64,000 nt of DNA, from assembly GCA_023846275.1 (NCBI GenBank), contig CM043868.1, forward strand, positions 12,619,755-12,683,754, in the 5' to 3' direction. Positions 1-9,989 of this stretch are shown here, in pieces. Origin of the DNA: Vanilla planifolia. Lineage: Eukaryota; Streptophyta; Magnoliopsida; Asparagales; Orchidaceae. The notes beneath the pieces were generated by a model. It was not told the DNA's origin and made no database searches. It was given only the letters and a program-made list of their open reading frames with translations. A program made the translations under genes and the position numbers. Within the stretch, counting starts at the first letter, position 1. Every line of letters begins with the position of its first letter.

Positions 1-1932
1 GATATATTTTAAATAATAGTAAGAGAGAATTAGAAAACTTTGATCCAAAATTAGATGTATCTTCTTATGATACTCATTTAATGATCCACCTTATGGAGTT
101 TATAACAAAATCATTAATAAAATTGAATAATCCACACATGTAAACTTTAGTGAATCAATTATAACCAAACAAAATAATGTAAAAATAGATGATTAATAAA
201 TAGGATTTTAAAATTTTAAGTTTAAATGGTCTAAGTGAATTAAATAAAGAAAAAAAAAATAAAAAAATGTACTTCCTAAAACCTTAAAAATTTTTATGGG
301 TCATCCTAAAGATCAAGTAATAGGTAAAATTGTAAATGGTGTTAAAACTAGATCTTCTCATAATCATTCTATCTATGCTTTGAACCAACTTCAATAAGAG
401 ATGTCTTAAAATAATGAATTTTTGGTAATGGTTATGAATGAATAATTAAATTAATTTGAAAGAAATTGCATATAGGAGTTAACCTTTAGACCATCAGATA
501 AAAGTCTTTTGAAATAAACTAAATAATATTAATGTATTTAAGAACAAAGAAAGATTAATCACAAAGGCTTATCATCAAATAAAAGGTACAGATATTGAAG
601 AACACTTTGTAATAGAAACAAACTTTGAAAAATTTAAAATTTTATTAACTTATACTTGTTACAAGAACTTTAAATTATATCAAATAGATATTAAAAATGC
701 ATATTTTAAATAATTATTTTAATGATGAAGTTTATGTAAAATAACTCGAAGGATTTGAAGTTTAAGATAAATTATAAAATTTATATAAATTAAATAAACT
801 TTAAATAGACTTAAGTAAATTCTTAAAACATGATATGATAGACTATATAGTTTGTCAGTTTCAAATGCTTTTATAAGAGAGAAATAGATAACATATTAGC
901 TAATAAAAATTAAAGATAAGATCAACTATATGACAAATATGTATAGATGATGTATTGTTTGGAGCTTTTAGAGCTAATATAGAAAACTTGTGTAAAGATT
1001 TTTTAAATTTATATATAGATATCATTCTAGCAATGAAAACTTGTCTAATATGAAAAACACTTTGTAATAGAAACAAACTTTGAAAAATTAAACTCATTTT
1101 AAATATTTGTTTCTAATATTTGCTCCTCTTTTTAAATTTAATGAAAAATAAATTTGAAAAATAAACTTTTTTTTTAAGTCTTTAAGTTAACCAACTACAA
1201 CTAAAATTTTTATATCACAAACTAAATATACTTTAGAATTATTAAAGAATTTGATTTCATGAATATCAAACCTAGAAACATACTTATGACCACTAATACA
1301 CATTTAGATAAGATAAAAAAAGCCAATAAGTAGATACTAAAATGTATACATGTTTAATAGATTTACTTTTATATCTTACAGTAAGTAAAACCAATATAAT
1401 CTACAATGTTTATATACATAATTAGAACAAGTAAATTAGGATTCTGGTATCCAAAAGATTTACTTTTTAACTAAGAATATTCTTAGATGTAGGTTTTGTT
1501 AAAAGTAGAATAGAAAGAAAAAGTACAAGTTGAATATGATAATTTTATAAAAGTTTTGATTTTTATAAAATAGTAAGAAACAAAATTTTATTACATTTTA
1601 TTATAAAATTAGAATATATAACTACAAATAATTGTGTAGCATAAGTCTTATTGATCAAAGAATAATTAAGATATTATGATTTTATATTAAAAGAAATTTC
1701 TATCTATTGTGATAATTCAAGGACAATAATTCTAATTAATAATATAACTAATCATTTATAGATATTATATATTATTTTATAAGATATCATACTAAATTTA
1801 ATCATATTTTATTAGAATTTGTGCTTATTAAAGATCAGTTAGTTGATATTTTTATAAAACCATTATGTTATAGAGAATTCACAAAACTTAGATTAACTTT
1901 AAGAGTGTTAAATTCATTTATATGATAACAAA
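1..1932 (+). mobile_element. Decayed Copia (Sirevirus-like) pol: end of integrase, reverse transcriptase, RNase H
   Basis: Relic of a Ty1/Copia polyprotein in sense direction, too broken for any long open frame. Landmarks in order: HPKDQVIGKIVNGVKTRSS at about 302-358 (the integrase/RT linker typical of Copia); FKILLTYTCYKNFKLYQIDI at about 633-692 (RT, start of the palm domain); EVYVK*LEGFE near 727-759; the RT catalytic motif at 940-951, reading CIDD instead of YVDD; GFWYPK near 1440; RKSTS near 1515; an RNase H stretch with IYCDN near 1703; and LVDIFIKPL near 1840, the usual C-terminus, with the stop near 1924. Several expected Gln codons (CAA/CAG) are now TAA/TAG, as expected from methylation-driven C-to-T decay. 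The left end lies outside the window. Assignment to Copia is secure; the Sirevirus sub-lineage rests on the residue pattern and the 3' end and is less sure. Confidence 0.85.
601..1089 (+). repeat. 34-bp direct repeat inside the Copia relic (601-634 and 1056-1089)
   Basis: The same 34 bases, starting AACACTTTGTAATAG, occur at 601-634 and 1056-1089, 455 bp apart. The first copy sits in its expected place at the start of the RT region. The second interrupts the sequence downstream of the catalytic motif. The identity is perfect although the surrounding element is heavily mutated, so the copying is later than most of the decay. Confidence 0.85.
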
Positions 1933-2200
1933 ATTAGAGAGAGAATAACATTTGAAAGAAAATTAAAATATAAAAGCATAAATTAAGGAGGAGCTCTAAT
2001 CTAATTATGGCATATATATATATATATAAGAGGAGCTTATCTTTAGTTGTTTTGTACAATTTTTTATAAATAGTTTATATGTTTTTATGAATTTTATTCA
2101 ATATTTTGTTATCATCAAAATGAAGAGGTTATTGTGATATTAATTCTTAATGAAGAGGTTATTGTGATATTAATTCTTTGTCATGGTGTTTTATTTAATG
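1933..2200 (+). mobile_element. 3' untranslated end of the Copia relic with duplicated polypurine-like motif
   Basis: Between the pol stop and the probable LTR lies AT-rich DNA with a short (TA)n run at about 2011-2028. A 30-bp tandem duplication follows at 2119-2148 and 2149-2178 (AATGAAGAGGTTATTGTGAT...). The first copy is preceded by TTATCATCAAAATGAAGAGG, which resembles the 'atcatcaaaaagggggag' polypurine-tract context common in Sireviruses, here mutated. Repeated polypurine-like motifs before the 3' LTR are a known Sirevirus trait; equating these with it is inference. Confidence 0.5.
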
Positions 2201-3960
2201 ATAACAAATCCTAAGTATTTCTAATAAATTTACTTGATCATATTTTCAGATTTTGGATAATCAAAATTTATGTTATTGGGAGTTAATAAACAAAAAGAGG
2301 AGCAAATATTAGATCTCATGAAGATTCTCTTTGCTAGAATGATAGACCTTCAAAAGAATTATTTTGAGTTTAACTTTAGGTATTCACTTTCATTTTGATT
2401 AGAATATTAAGCATGATTAAAACTATTCTTAAAAGACAAAAAATATATTTAAATTAATCATTCTTAGAAAAATATTTAAGTTTCAAAAAGTTTGAAAATT
2501 TTATTTCAATAAATCATCTTATCTTGAGTTTCTTAAGAATCATTTTATCCTTGATACTATCTTTGAAAATTTTATTTCATTAAATTATTACAAAATATAC
2601 ATTATAATAATAATAATTAATTAATTAAAAGAACAATTATATTTTATTTGAAGTACTTTAAACTTATATCTTAAATTTCAAGCCAAGACAATCCTCTTAA
2701 ACCTGTTAGCTATAGTAATCGAGTGAGGAATCACTTCCAATCCTGGATTAAATAATGTTAGATTATGGCATTACTCTCATATCCCTTTATCAATTATTGG
2801 AATTAATGATAATGTGGATGATCAAATCGAATGAACTAGTTAGTAGCTAACCTTAATTGTTAAGGCCAACTTTTAGGCATAAGAAAATCCTTATAAGATA
2901 GTATTTTAAGTTCCATCAGGCAATGTCGGACTTAATTTTAATATTATTTTCACGTAGTAAAAATCCACAATTCTTTATAAGACAATATTTTAAGCTCCAA
3001 TAGATAATATGTGACTAAGACTTAATATTATTTTCATACAGTTGAGATCTAAATTATGAGAGCGATGTGGCCATTTGATAATGGAATTTCATGATTGAGT
3101 AGTTGTCATCTCATCCTTCTTTTTAACTATGCTAATTTGATTAATCATCTGATCATGCAAATTTAGAATCACATGATCCACATTTAATAATGATGAAGAT
3201 CAAGATCTAACCATTAGATCACAAATGGGATCTAATGGTCAAGTCAAATTCTCTTTTCTAAATGGCAATAATCAAATCTTGTCATCTGATCATGCAATTT
3301 TCATGATCGAATAGTCAATAATCTCTTTTATTATGCTACTCTCTACATAATGACTATTTTAGCCATTATTGTGAGTTGTTAAAATTTTTATTTAAATAAT
3401 AATTTTTTAATTAAAAACCTACAATAACCTCATTTAAAATCAAATAGTAATAAGTATTTTGGTATATTTAGTAACTATTTTTTGTTATTAAAAAATATCT
3501 ATAAATAGACAATTTCTTGAACATAATAAATTAATGGTATTTGGATAAAATTTGAAAAAAAATACTCAAGTTTTACCATTCAAGTTATTCACAACTAGTG
3601 TTTATTGTTGTTTTCATACATTATGTCTTTCATCATTGAGCTTCAAATTTTACTTCTTTTTCAAATCAACTAAGCTCTTATTTTCTTATTTTTTAATTAA
3701 TTTAGTTTAAATACTCTTGCCTTGAGTATTTCATAAAGCATAAGAAATTAATTTGTATTAAGTATGAATTTGTGTTGCCAATTTTCTTTCCTCTTTTTAC
3801 CAATTTTATTTTATTGTAAGGCTGTTGTAACTTATTTTTTTATTTTATTATTGTGAGATTTTAGTGTACATGTGTTTTGGTGAATGGCTTATGTTAATTG
3901 TGTTATTTTTGCCTAAAGTTTACCCAGGGTGGGCATAGGCTTAATTTTAAGTCAAACCAC
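2180..3960 (+). mobile_element. Probable 3' LTR of the Copia/Sirevirus relic
   Basis: About 1.8 kb of non-coding DNA follows the polypurine-like motif. A TATA-like CTATAAATAG at about 3509-3518 sits where an LTR promoter would be, followed by a T-rich stretch. Position, length and a promoter-like centre fit a long Sirevirus LTR. No second copy of this LTR is in the window, so the ends cannot be fixed. Inside, 2880-3060 holds two imperfect copies of a segment ending in 'aatattattttca', roughly 100 bp apart. Confidence 0.4.
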
Positions 3961-4259
3961 CTAAAAATATTAGTATACTTTAAATTGTTTGTTCATTTTT
4001 TATTTCATAAATTTTATAAAAAATAATTATTAAAATATTAACTTGTTTTAAAATAACATTAAAATTTACACCAAAGCACATAAAGATTTTCTCAAGTTTA
4101 TTAAAATTATTTTAAAATAATTTTTTAAGAAATTAAAATTTTAATTCTTTGTAATTCACCTCTCTATTACTTAACTATACTTCACTCCTTTTCTTCTCTC
4201 TTTCTCTCTCTCTTTCTCTCTCTCTTTCCACTCTTAAATTCTATAGCTTATCAAACTTA
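3961..4259. other. AT-rich DNA with a CT-rich microsatellite
   Basis: No gene or clear repeat boundary. A pyrimidine run of TCTC/TTTC units lies at about 4190-4231. Confidence 0.5.
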
Positions 4260-4360
4260 TGATGATCCAATCTTATCATATTGAGATATTCTATCCTTAA
4301 GTTATCCCACGTTGATCTAAGTAGGTTTTCTTCTTAAAAGATATCTTAATATCTTAAAAC

Positions 4361-4365
4361 CATGA
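4361..4365. repeat. Target-site duplication, left (CATGA)
   Basis: CATGA here and at 5458-5462 immediately flank the solo LTR. A 5-bp duplication is the usual footprint of LTR-retrotransposon integrase. Confidence 0.8.
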
Positions 4366-4675
4366 TGATGCGGACATCAAAGCTTGGCGTTGCACGAACA
4401 ATGGGGGATCAATTTTTATTTAAATTTTCAAAATATTTTTTGAAATATTATGAGGTAAAAAATGATGCAGTGACGTATGCGCCGAAACATGGATTCTGGA
4501 ACATCTTTCGGAATCGAATTCGGAGTTCAAACGGACTCCCAGGAGCCAAAACAGCGCGAAAAACACTTTTCCTACCGCCGCCTACGGCTGCCGCCTGCCG
4601 CGCCGTCCGCCGCCGGAGCCGCCGCCGAACCAGACCCGGGTTCGACCGACGAGCCAGACCTGCGCCCGAGTCCCG

Positions 4676-4880
4676 CCCGGGCTCGTCAACCCACACCAAC
4701 CCGCCAACCCGCGCCGACCCGCACCAACCCGCGCCGACCCGTGCCCGCGCCCACCAGCGCCAACCCACGCCGACCTGCGCCAACCCTCGCCGACCCGCAC
4801 CAACCCACGCCGACCCGCGCCCGCGCCCACCAGTGCCAACCCACGCCGACCCGCGCCAACCCGCGCCGACCCGCGCCGCC
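4676..4880. repeat. GC-rich minisatellite in the solo LTR, 10-bp unit
   Basis: Degenerate tandem copies of GCGCCRACCC, with a larger repeat of about 76 bp visible from the shared GCCCGCGCCCACCAG at 4743 and 4819. All frames stay open through it. In one plus frame it would encode Pro/Arg/Thr-rich repeats, which I regard as an artefact of composition. Confidence 0.85.
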
Positions 4881-5045
4881 GCCGCAGCCGTCGCCGCGCC
4901 TCCAGCCGTTTGAAATTAGGAGTCTTTTTGTATTCCAATGAATGAACTTAATTTTCATTATTTTTAGGTGACTTTTGGTCTACCCATGTGTCCTTTAGTA
5001 TTCCCATGTTATGAGTCAAATGTCTTTTGTACCCTTAAGGATTCT

Positions 5046-5052
5046 TATATAA
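5046..5052 (+). promoter_or_regulatory. TATA box of the solo LTR
   Basis: TATATAA within CTTATATAAGAG, about 680 bp into the LTR, a normal place for the U3 promoter. Transcription would start roughly 30 bp further on, near 5075-5085, going right. Confidence 0.5.
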
Positions 5053-5148
5053 GAGAAAGTCCTCTTCTGTTGTAAGAGGAGATTGAATAGTTAATGCAAG
5101 TTTTTGAGTTTGTTTGTTTCCATTCTGAGCGTGAGTGCTCTGAGTGTC

Positions 5149-5302
5149 TTTGGCGTGCCGACTCGTCAAAGCTCTGATACTGGGAGGAGGGACGTGAGGT
5201 CCAAGTGGTGAGACGCCACTCCAGTTTTGGCATGCTGATTCGCTGAAGCTCTGGTACTGGGAGGAGGGGTGCGAGGCCCAAGTGGTGAGATGTCACACCA
5301 GT
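5149..5302 (+). repeat. 77-bp tandem duplication in the 3' part of the solo LTR
   Basis: Two copies, 5149-5225 and 5226-5302, share TTTGGC...CTGGGAGGAGGG...CAAGTGGTGAGA. They differ mainly by transitions, several at CpG sites. They lie downstream of the TATA box, so they would be in the transcribed R/U5 part. Confidence 0.8.
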
Positions 5303-5457
5303 AAGTTATCCCCGACACTGGTTCTACAATCCATCTTCCTACCCCTCCACCAAAATCCCAAAATCTAAAGCTTTTATCATTTCCCTTTCTTTTTCTATCT
5401 ACACACACAATCCCGTATCTTTTCGTGTCGCCATACCCCCCTTTTTGTCCTACATCA

Positions 5458-5462
5458 CATGA
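5458..5462. repeat. Target-site duplication, right (CATGA)
   Basis: Partner of 4361-4365; see the solo LTR. Confidence 0.8.
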
Positions 5463-5472
5463 TATATATACA

Positions 5473-5867
5473 AAGAATAGATTCTTTCATTTATTGTTGA
5501 TATATGATAAGTCATACTTACACTCCTAAAAACCTTGAATTAAATCCACATCCTAATGATTTCTCTTCTTGAGATAGTCACCTGACAATCACTTAACACC
5601 TTCTTTGAGTGTTACAGGCCTATTAGTTTTTGCTTGTTTTATCTTTGAATCATATTGGTTAAGAGATTGATGAAAGAATAGATTCTTTCATCGATTGTTG
5701 ATATATGATAAGTCATACTTACACTCCTAAAAATCTTGAATTAAATCCACTTGATTTCTCTTCTTGAGATAGCCACCTGACAATCACTTAACACCTTCTT
5801 TGAGTGTTACAGGCCCATTAGTTTATGCTTGTTTTATCTTTGAATCATATTGGTTAAGAGATTGATG
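5473..5867. repeat. 201-bp tandem duplication
   Basis: Copy 1 (about 5473-5673) and copy 2 (5674-5867) both start AAGAATAGATTCTTTCAT and end with TTGGTTAAGAGATTGATG. They are nearly identical apart from an 8-bp gap in copy 2 and a few substitutions. The duplication is younger than the older repeat that contains it. Confidence 0.9.
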
Positions 5868-6160
5868 TGATGACCCAATCTCACTATAATAATTTATTAT
5901 TTTCTTTGGTTGCCTCGTCTCATCCTAAATGAGTTTTATCCTCAAAATGTGTCTTAACATCTTAAGAAGATGGTAACAGATATAAAACCTAGAATATTTT
6001 TTTTATTATTTATATGAGACAATTCATCCTTATAGCCCTATAAGCCTTGAATAAGAGATACATCTTACATGATAATTCTTTTCCTAGGATATTACGTAAT
6101 GATCACTCCCTATCAACTTCAAATATTAAAAAACCCTTCATCTAATCCCTCCTAAAAATT
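5868..6160 (+). repeat. Further diverged copy of the old LTR-like repeat
   Basis: It starts TGTGATGACCCAATCTCAC and aligns by eye with 4260-4365 joined to 5463-5600. Similarity fades after about 6140. Confidence 0.5.
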
Positions 6161-9100
6161 ACTTTATGTAAGGAAATAATGTTTGCTACTTGGTATTGGT
6201 TACAATGACATAATATTATTGTTATTTTTAAAAATACTTTATTATTTATATTTAAAATTAAAAAAATAATTAATTAATTAATTTAAATGAAATTATCACC
6301 ATTAGATTAACTCACAATTACTTTTCAAAAAAGAATATCACTTTCAAATTTTGAAATGCTTCGTTTTTTTAGTTTAACTTGGCATGCAATTTGAAGAATG
6401 TATTTAGTTCACATAAAATACATATGAGCATAATTATTTATACCTCCAAAAGATATCACGCATGATTAATATTAATCAAACATGTTTTAATGATAAGCCA
6501 CTTTTAAGATATTACACTCTTTCATCCCAAAAATGTTTTTCCTCAAAATTTAGAATAACTCATGGTATTTTTTTCTCATTTTCTCTTCTTGATGTAGCAC
6601 CAATTGCTTAGAAGCTCTCTTGTTCCATAAAAATTAAATAAATATAGACCTCTCATTAAGATCTGCATCCAAGGTTATCTTGATGAAAGCATGTACTAAA
6701 CCGGCATCCAAGATGATGACACATAGCATGTTTATTTCTATGGTGGTTTACTTGTTTCAACATGGATCACATGGTTTTTAAGAGACCATTATAGTTCTTT
6801 TGTTATTTACATGGGTTTGGATCAAAACTTTCCAAAAAAAAAGCGTGAAACTTGACCTTTTTGGAGGCACAATAAGGATGATTAAATATTTTGGAGGAAG
6901 CATGATTAGCCACCATTCTTTTTGAAGCATTAAAATTTCTTTTATACTTGTGTTATTTGAATTACCTAAAATAAGTCCATTATTATGAAATAAAATTGTC
7001 TTTGAATATATTTGAGTTTTTTCTTTTTGTCTTTCTTATTCTCTTCTTAATTTTTTTTGTTATTCCATAAGAAGAATTGCATTATTTTTGTAATGTTGAA
7101 CATGTAATTTTTTTTCGTATTCTTTAATAAACTTATTTATTGATTTATCTAAAATATTTTTCCCCAAGCCTTAATAGTAGACCCTTTTTTAGTATCAATA
7201 ATAGAAAAGCATGGGAATTGAAAGGAGTTAAGGAAGAAAGAAAAAAGAAGAAAATTTTTGCCACAAAAATATTAGATTTTCTAAGAAGTTTCTTCAAAGA
7301 GTTTTAAATTTACATAATTTTAAATTCTAAAGGTTTGAATTACTTCATACATCATCTTTATACATTTATATAGAAGTATAGATATAATATTTTATTATAA
7401 AATCGATAATATTTTAATTTTTATTAAAAAATAATGAATTTTGAATAAAAAAATTTATAAATTCTATACAGCAACGACTTGGCCCAACATGCACTCGCAC
7501 ACCACCTGCATGCATCGAGGCACTATTCACACACGTAGGAACTATTCTTATGCATGCAAGTTGACTCTAGTGGTGCTGTAAGTTCAACTATCATGCTCAT
7601 AGACCACTGTAATGTAGGTAGCCAATAGTGCACATGTGTGCTCATCCCATGTGGTTACACACCCTTAGCATGTATGGGCATCTAACATTATTTTCCTTCT
7701 AGCATGCACACTTACACCTCTATTCATGGTGCCTAATCAGCATGGCCACAACTAGCTACCATGCACAATCTTAGTCTTACTTCTTATCATTTTGTCACAT
7801 CTTTTGATTATTTTTCATAATTTTTGGACTTAATAAATTTATAATCGAGCTTCTTATTATTTATTTAAGAAGATTTTGAGATGAATAAAAGTTTAGATGA
7901 TTGTTATTAAAAAACATTATGCATTTCTAAGTAGATTATAAAAAGAAAAATTGTGACAATTTAAAGAAAGCTTGGTGGTTTTCTGATATAAGATAGATTT
8001 AAACTTCTACTATGGTCTAAATTCTAGCCTACAATAATAAAGTTGTTCTATAGATTATTAAGAAATATAAAAAAGTACTATATAATAATCAAGATTAGGT
8101 ACCATGTGTAGTATTTTAGAACTATTCAAAGATTGGTGTTCCAAAACTATATCATAGATTATTGAGTTAAATAGGCAGCAACTCCTTAAGCATTAAGCAT
8201 AAAATCTTACAAAAATAATTTTTGTCACATCTAATTTCACACATATAAAATAGAGAATTTAGATAAACTATATATGGAGTACTATAATAGAAAAGAGTAA
8301 CATTAATTTTAGATTACTATCTAGAAAATAAAAGTTACTAAAAAATTATTTCTTTTGATGATGATGTGGATATTAACAAAAGCAACAATTTGTTTAGATA
8401 TCAGCTCTCCTGATGAAAAGCCTCTCGCCTTCAATTCTTGACTCTCATAAGTGATTTGGTTATAGACTCTCTCGATGGAAGGTCTCTCACTTTCGACCCT
8501 TACCTCTTACAAGAGAAGTTGAAATCTTTCCAACAAGGGTTGGGTGTATACATTTTGTCCACAAAGATGAAAGTACACAAATAAAATTAATTTCATTTTA
8601 TCATTTTCTTTTTTCTCTAATATGATAAACATTTTTATTTATAAGAATTTTCAAATGTTCATCTTTAATTTAAAAAAATAATAAAAAAACTACAAAATTA
8701 ATTAAATTAAGTAGTTTTCAAATAAATTGTAAGTTTCAGGTGGTAACTATGAGCAACAAAATTACAAAACGCAATCAACATGGTGCAGGCGGAGGTCTCG
8801 ACATGTCTATTCTAGGTTTTGGGTAAGTGTGAGTCAGGAAAAGCAGAACTGGTCGATGAGATTGGTGGGTTAGCATGGGATTTCATGAGTTGGCATGATA
8901 ATGGGTTAGTGCAAGTCAAACATTAGTTAATTAGTGTTTCTAGGTCAATTCGGGTCATGCTGGTCAGCTCGAACGATAGTAGTGGGTGCTGATGGTGATA
9001 GACGATGACAAATGGTGGCAGGCAATGAAATTAATAAAAAATTTTAATTTTAGACATTTTTAAAGCAATTTTTAACTTAATTTTTTACTGATAGACTTGT

Positions 9101-9989
9101 GGAACTAGTGTGACACTAATAAATGTGTATTTGTGAGCTAATTTTAGACACTCATGTGTCATCATCTCTCTTATTTCTTTCTCTCTTTATTAATTTTCTT
9201 TTTATTTTTTTCTTTTATAAGAAACATAACTCTAAAGTATACTCAACTCTTCTTTGACCATAATCAACCTTCCTATCCTTTTTGAAAGGCTTATAATGCC
9301 TCCAACTCCTCTTGCCTCTATCCATCCACCCTCTTTTTAATCAAGTCATCAAACTCTTACATCTTTAAATTGCACTCTATTTAATCTATTACCACTCCAT
9401 CATCACTTCTCTTGAATTAAACTCCACAATAATCATAAAATCACTTCCACGCCTTCTAATCCCCCATTGGGAGACTTTATTTACTTAAAATCTAAAATTT
9501 AAATAAAATGACATTAAATAGTTTTTGAATCAAGATTTTAAGCCCAAAGTTCATGATAAGAGGTATAGGAACATCACATTGTTGCTATTAAAGCCCAAGT
9601 TGCAATGATCAAGAGAATAACTTTAGATGACATTGTATTAGAGTGGGTTATAAACCTACAATAGGAAAACATAAATGATAATAAACATAACACAAAAGTG
9701 CATATTAATCAATACTATCATGCTATGTAATTATCCATTATGATTATTATATTTTATGCATATGATATATTTAAATTGCAATAAAGCATGTTATACTTAA
9801 ATGTAATGTGACAATATGGTAAGATAAATAGGAAGTACTCAAGTCTCATTTGATGATTATTAATCTAAAAAAATTTGACATAATTCTAATATGGATTGTG
9901 GGGTGCCCATTAGGTCACAATTAACTATTGGGAGAATATAATAAAGAACTATATAGAAAATAATAATGATATAATTTATTTTTGGAAAG
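6161..9989. other. Unrecognised AT-rich DNA, probably old transposon debris
   Basis: No coding region recognised on either strand. Three sub-parts stand out. 7480-7790 is richer in GC, with many GCATGC-like and ACAC motifs. 8402-8530 holds two imperfect copies, about 64 bp apart, of a segment with 'ctctc.gatg.aaggtctctc'. 8740-9030 is richer in G, with repeated 'gggttagcatgg'-type words faintly like the reverse strand of the minisatellite at 4676-4880. A CT-rich run lies at about 9160-9215. Confidence 0.4.

Larger units (their letters stand above)
4366..5457 (+). mobile_element. Well-preserved solo LTR, 1,092 bp
   Basis: The segment begins TGATG and ends CATCA, perfect inverted termini of the TG...CA kind, and is flanked on both sides by CATGA. 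No retroelement coding sequence lies between the ends, so it is best read as a solo LTR left by recombination between two LTRs. It is far richer in GC and CpG than its surroundings, with little sign of C-to-T decay, so it should be much younger than its neighbours. Inside are a GC-rich minisatellite, a TATA box near 5046 and a 77-bp tandem duplication. Orientation is taken from the TATA box. Long open frames in the GC-rich half (for example 4362-4913 plus and 4448-4783 minus) reflect rarity of stop codons there. Copia or Gypsy origin cannot be told without internal sequence. Confidence 0.8.
4260..5870 (+). repeat. Old repeat (LTR-like) split by the solo LTR
   Basis: The segment 4260-4365 (starting GATGATCCAATCTTATC) resembles 5871-5975 (GATGACCCAATCTCAC..., ending in 'cttaacatcttaag'). 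The sequence just after the solo LTR (5463-5600) resembles 5976-6140. Removing the solo LTR therefore restores one continuous copy of an older repeat, present at least twice in tandem. The start TGTGATGACCC at 5868 looks like the start of many Gypsy LTRs. No coding capacity was seen. Confidence 0.55.

Noticed and set aside
4362..4941. Long overlapping open frames on both strands (Pro/Arg-rich proteins)
   Set aside because: They lie wholly in the GC-rich half of the solo LTR and its minisatellite; stop codons are rare there in every frame and no domain is visible.
8740..9030. Decayed reverse copy of the solo LTR minisatellite
   Set aside because: Only short G-rich words agree; without an alignment the resemblance is too weak to claim.
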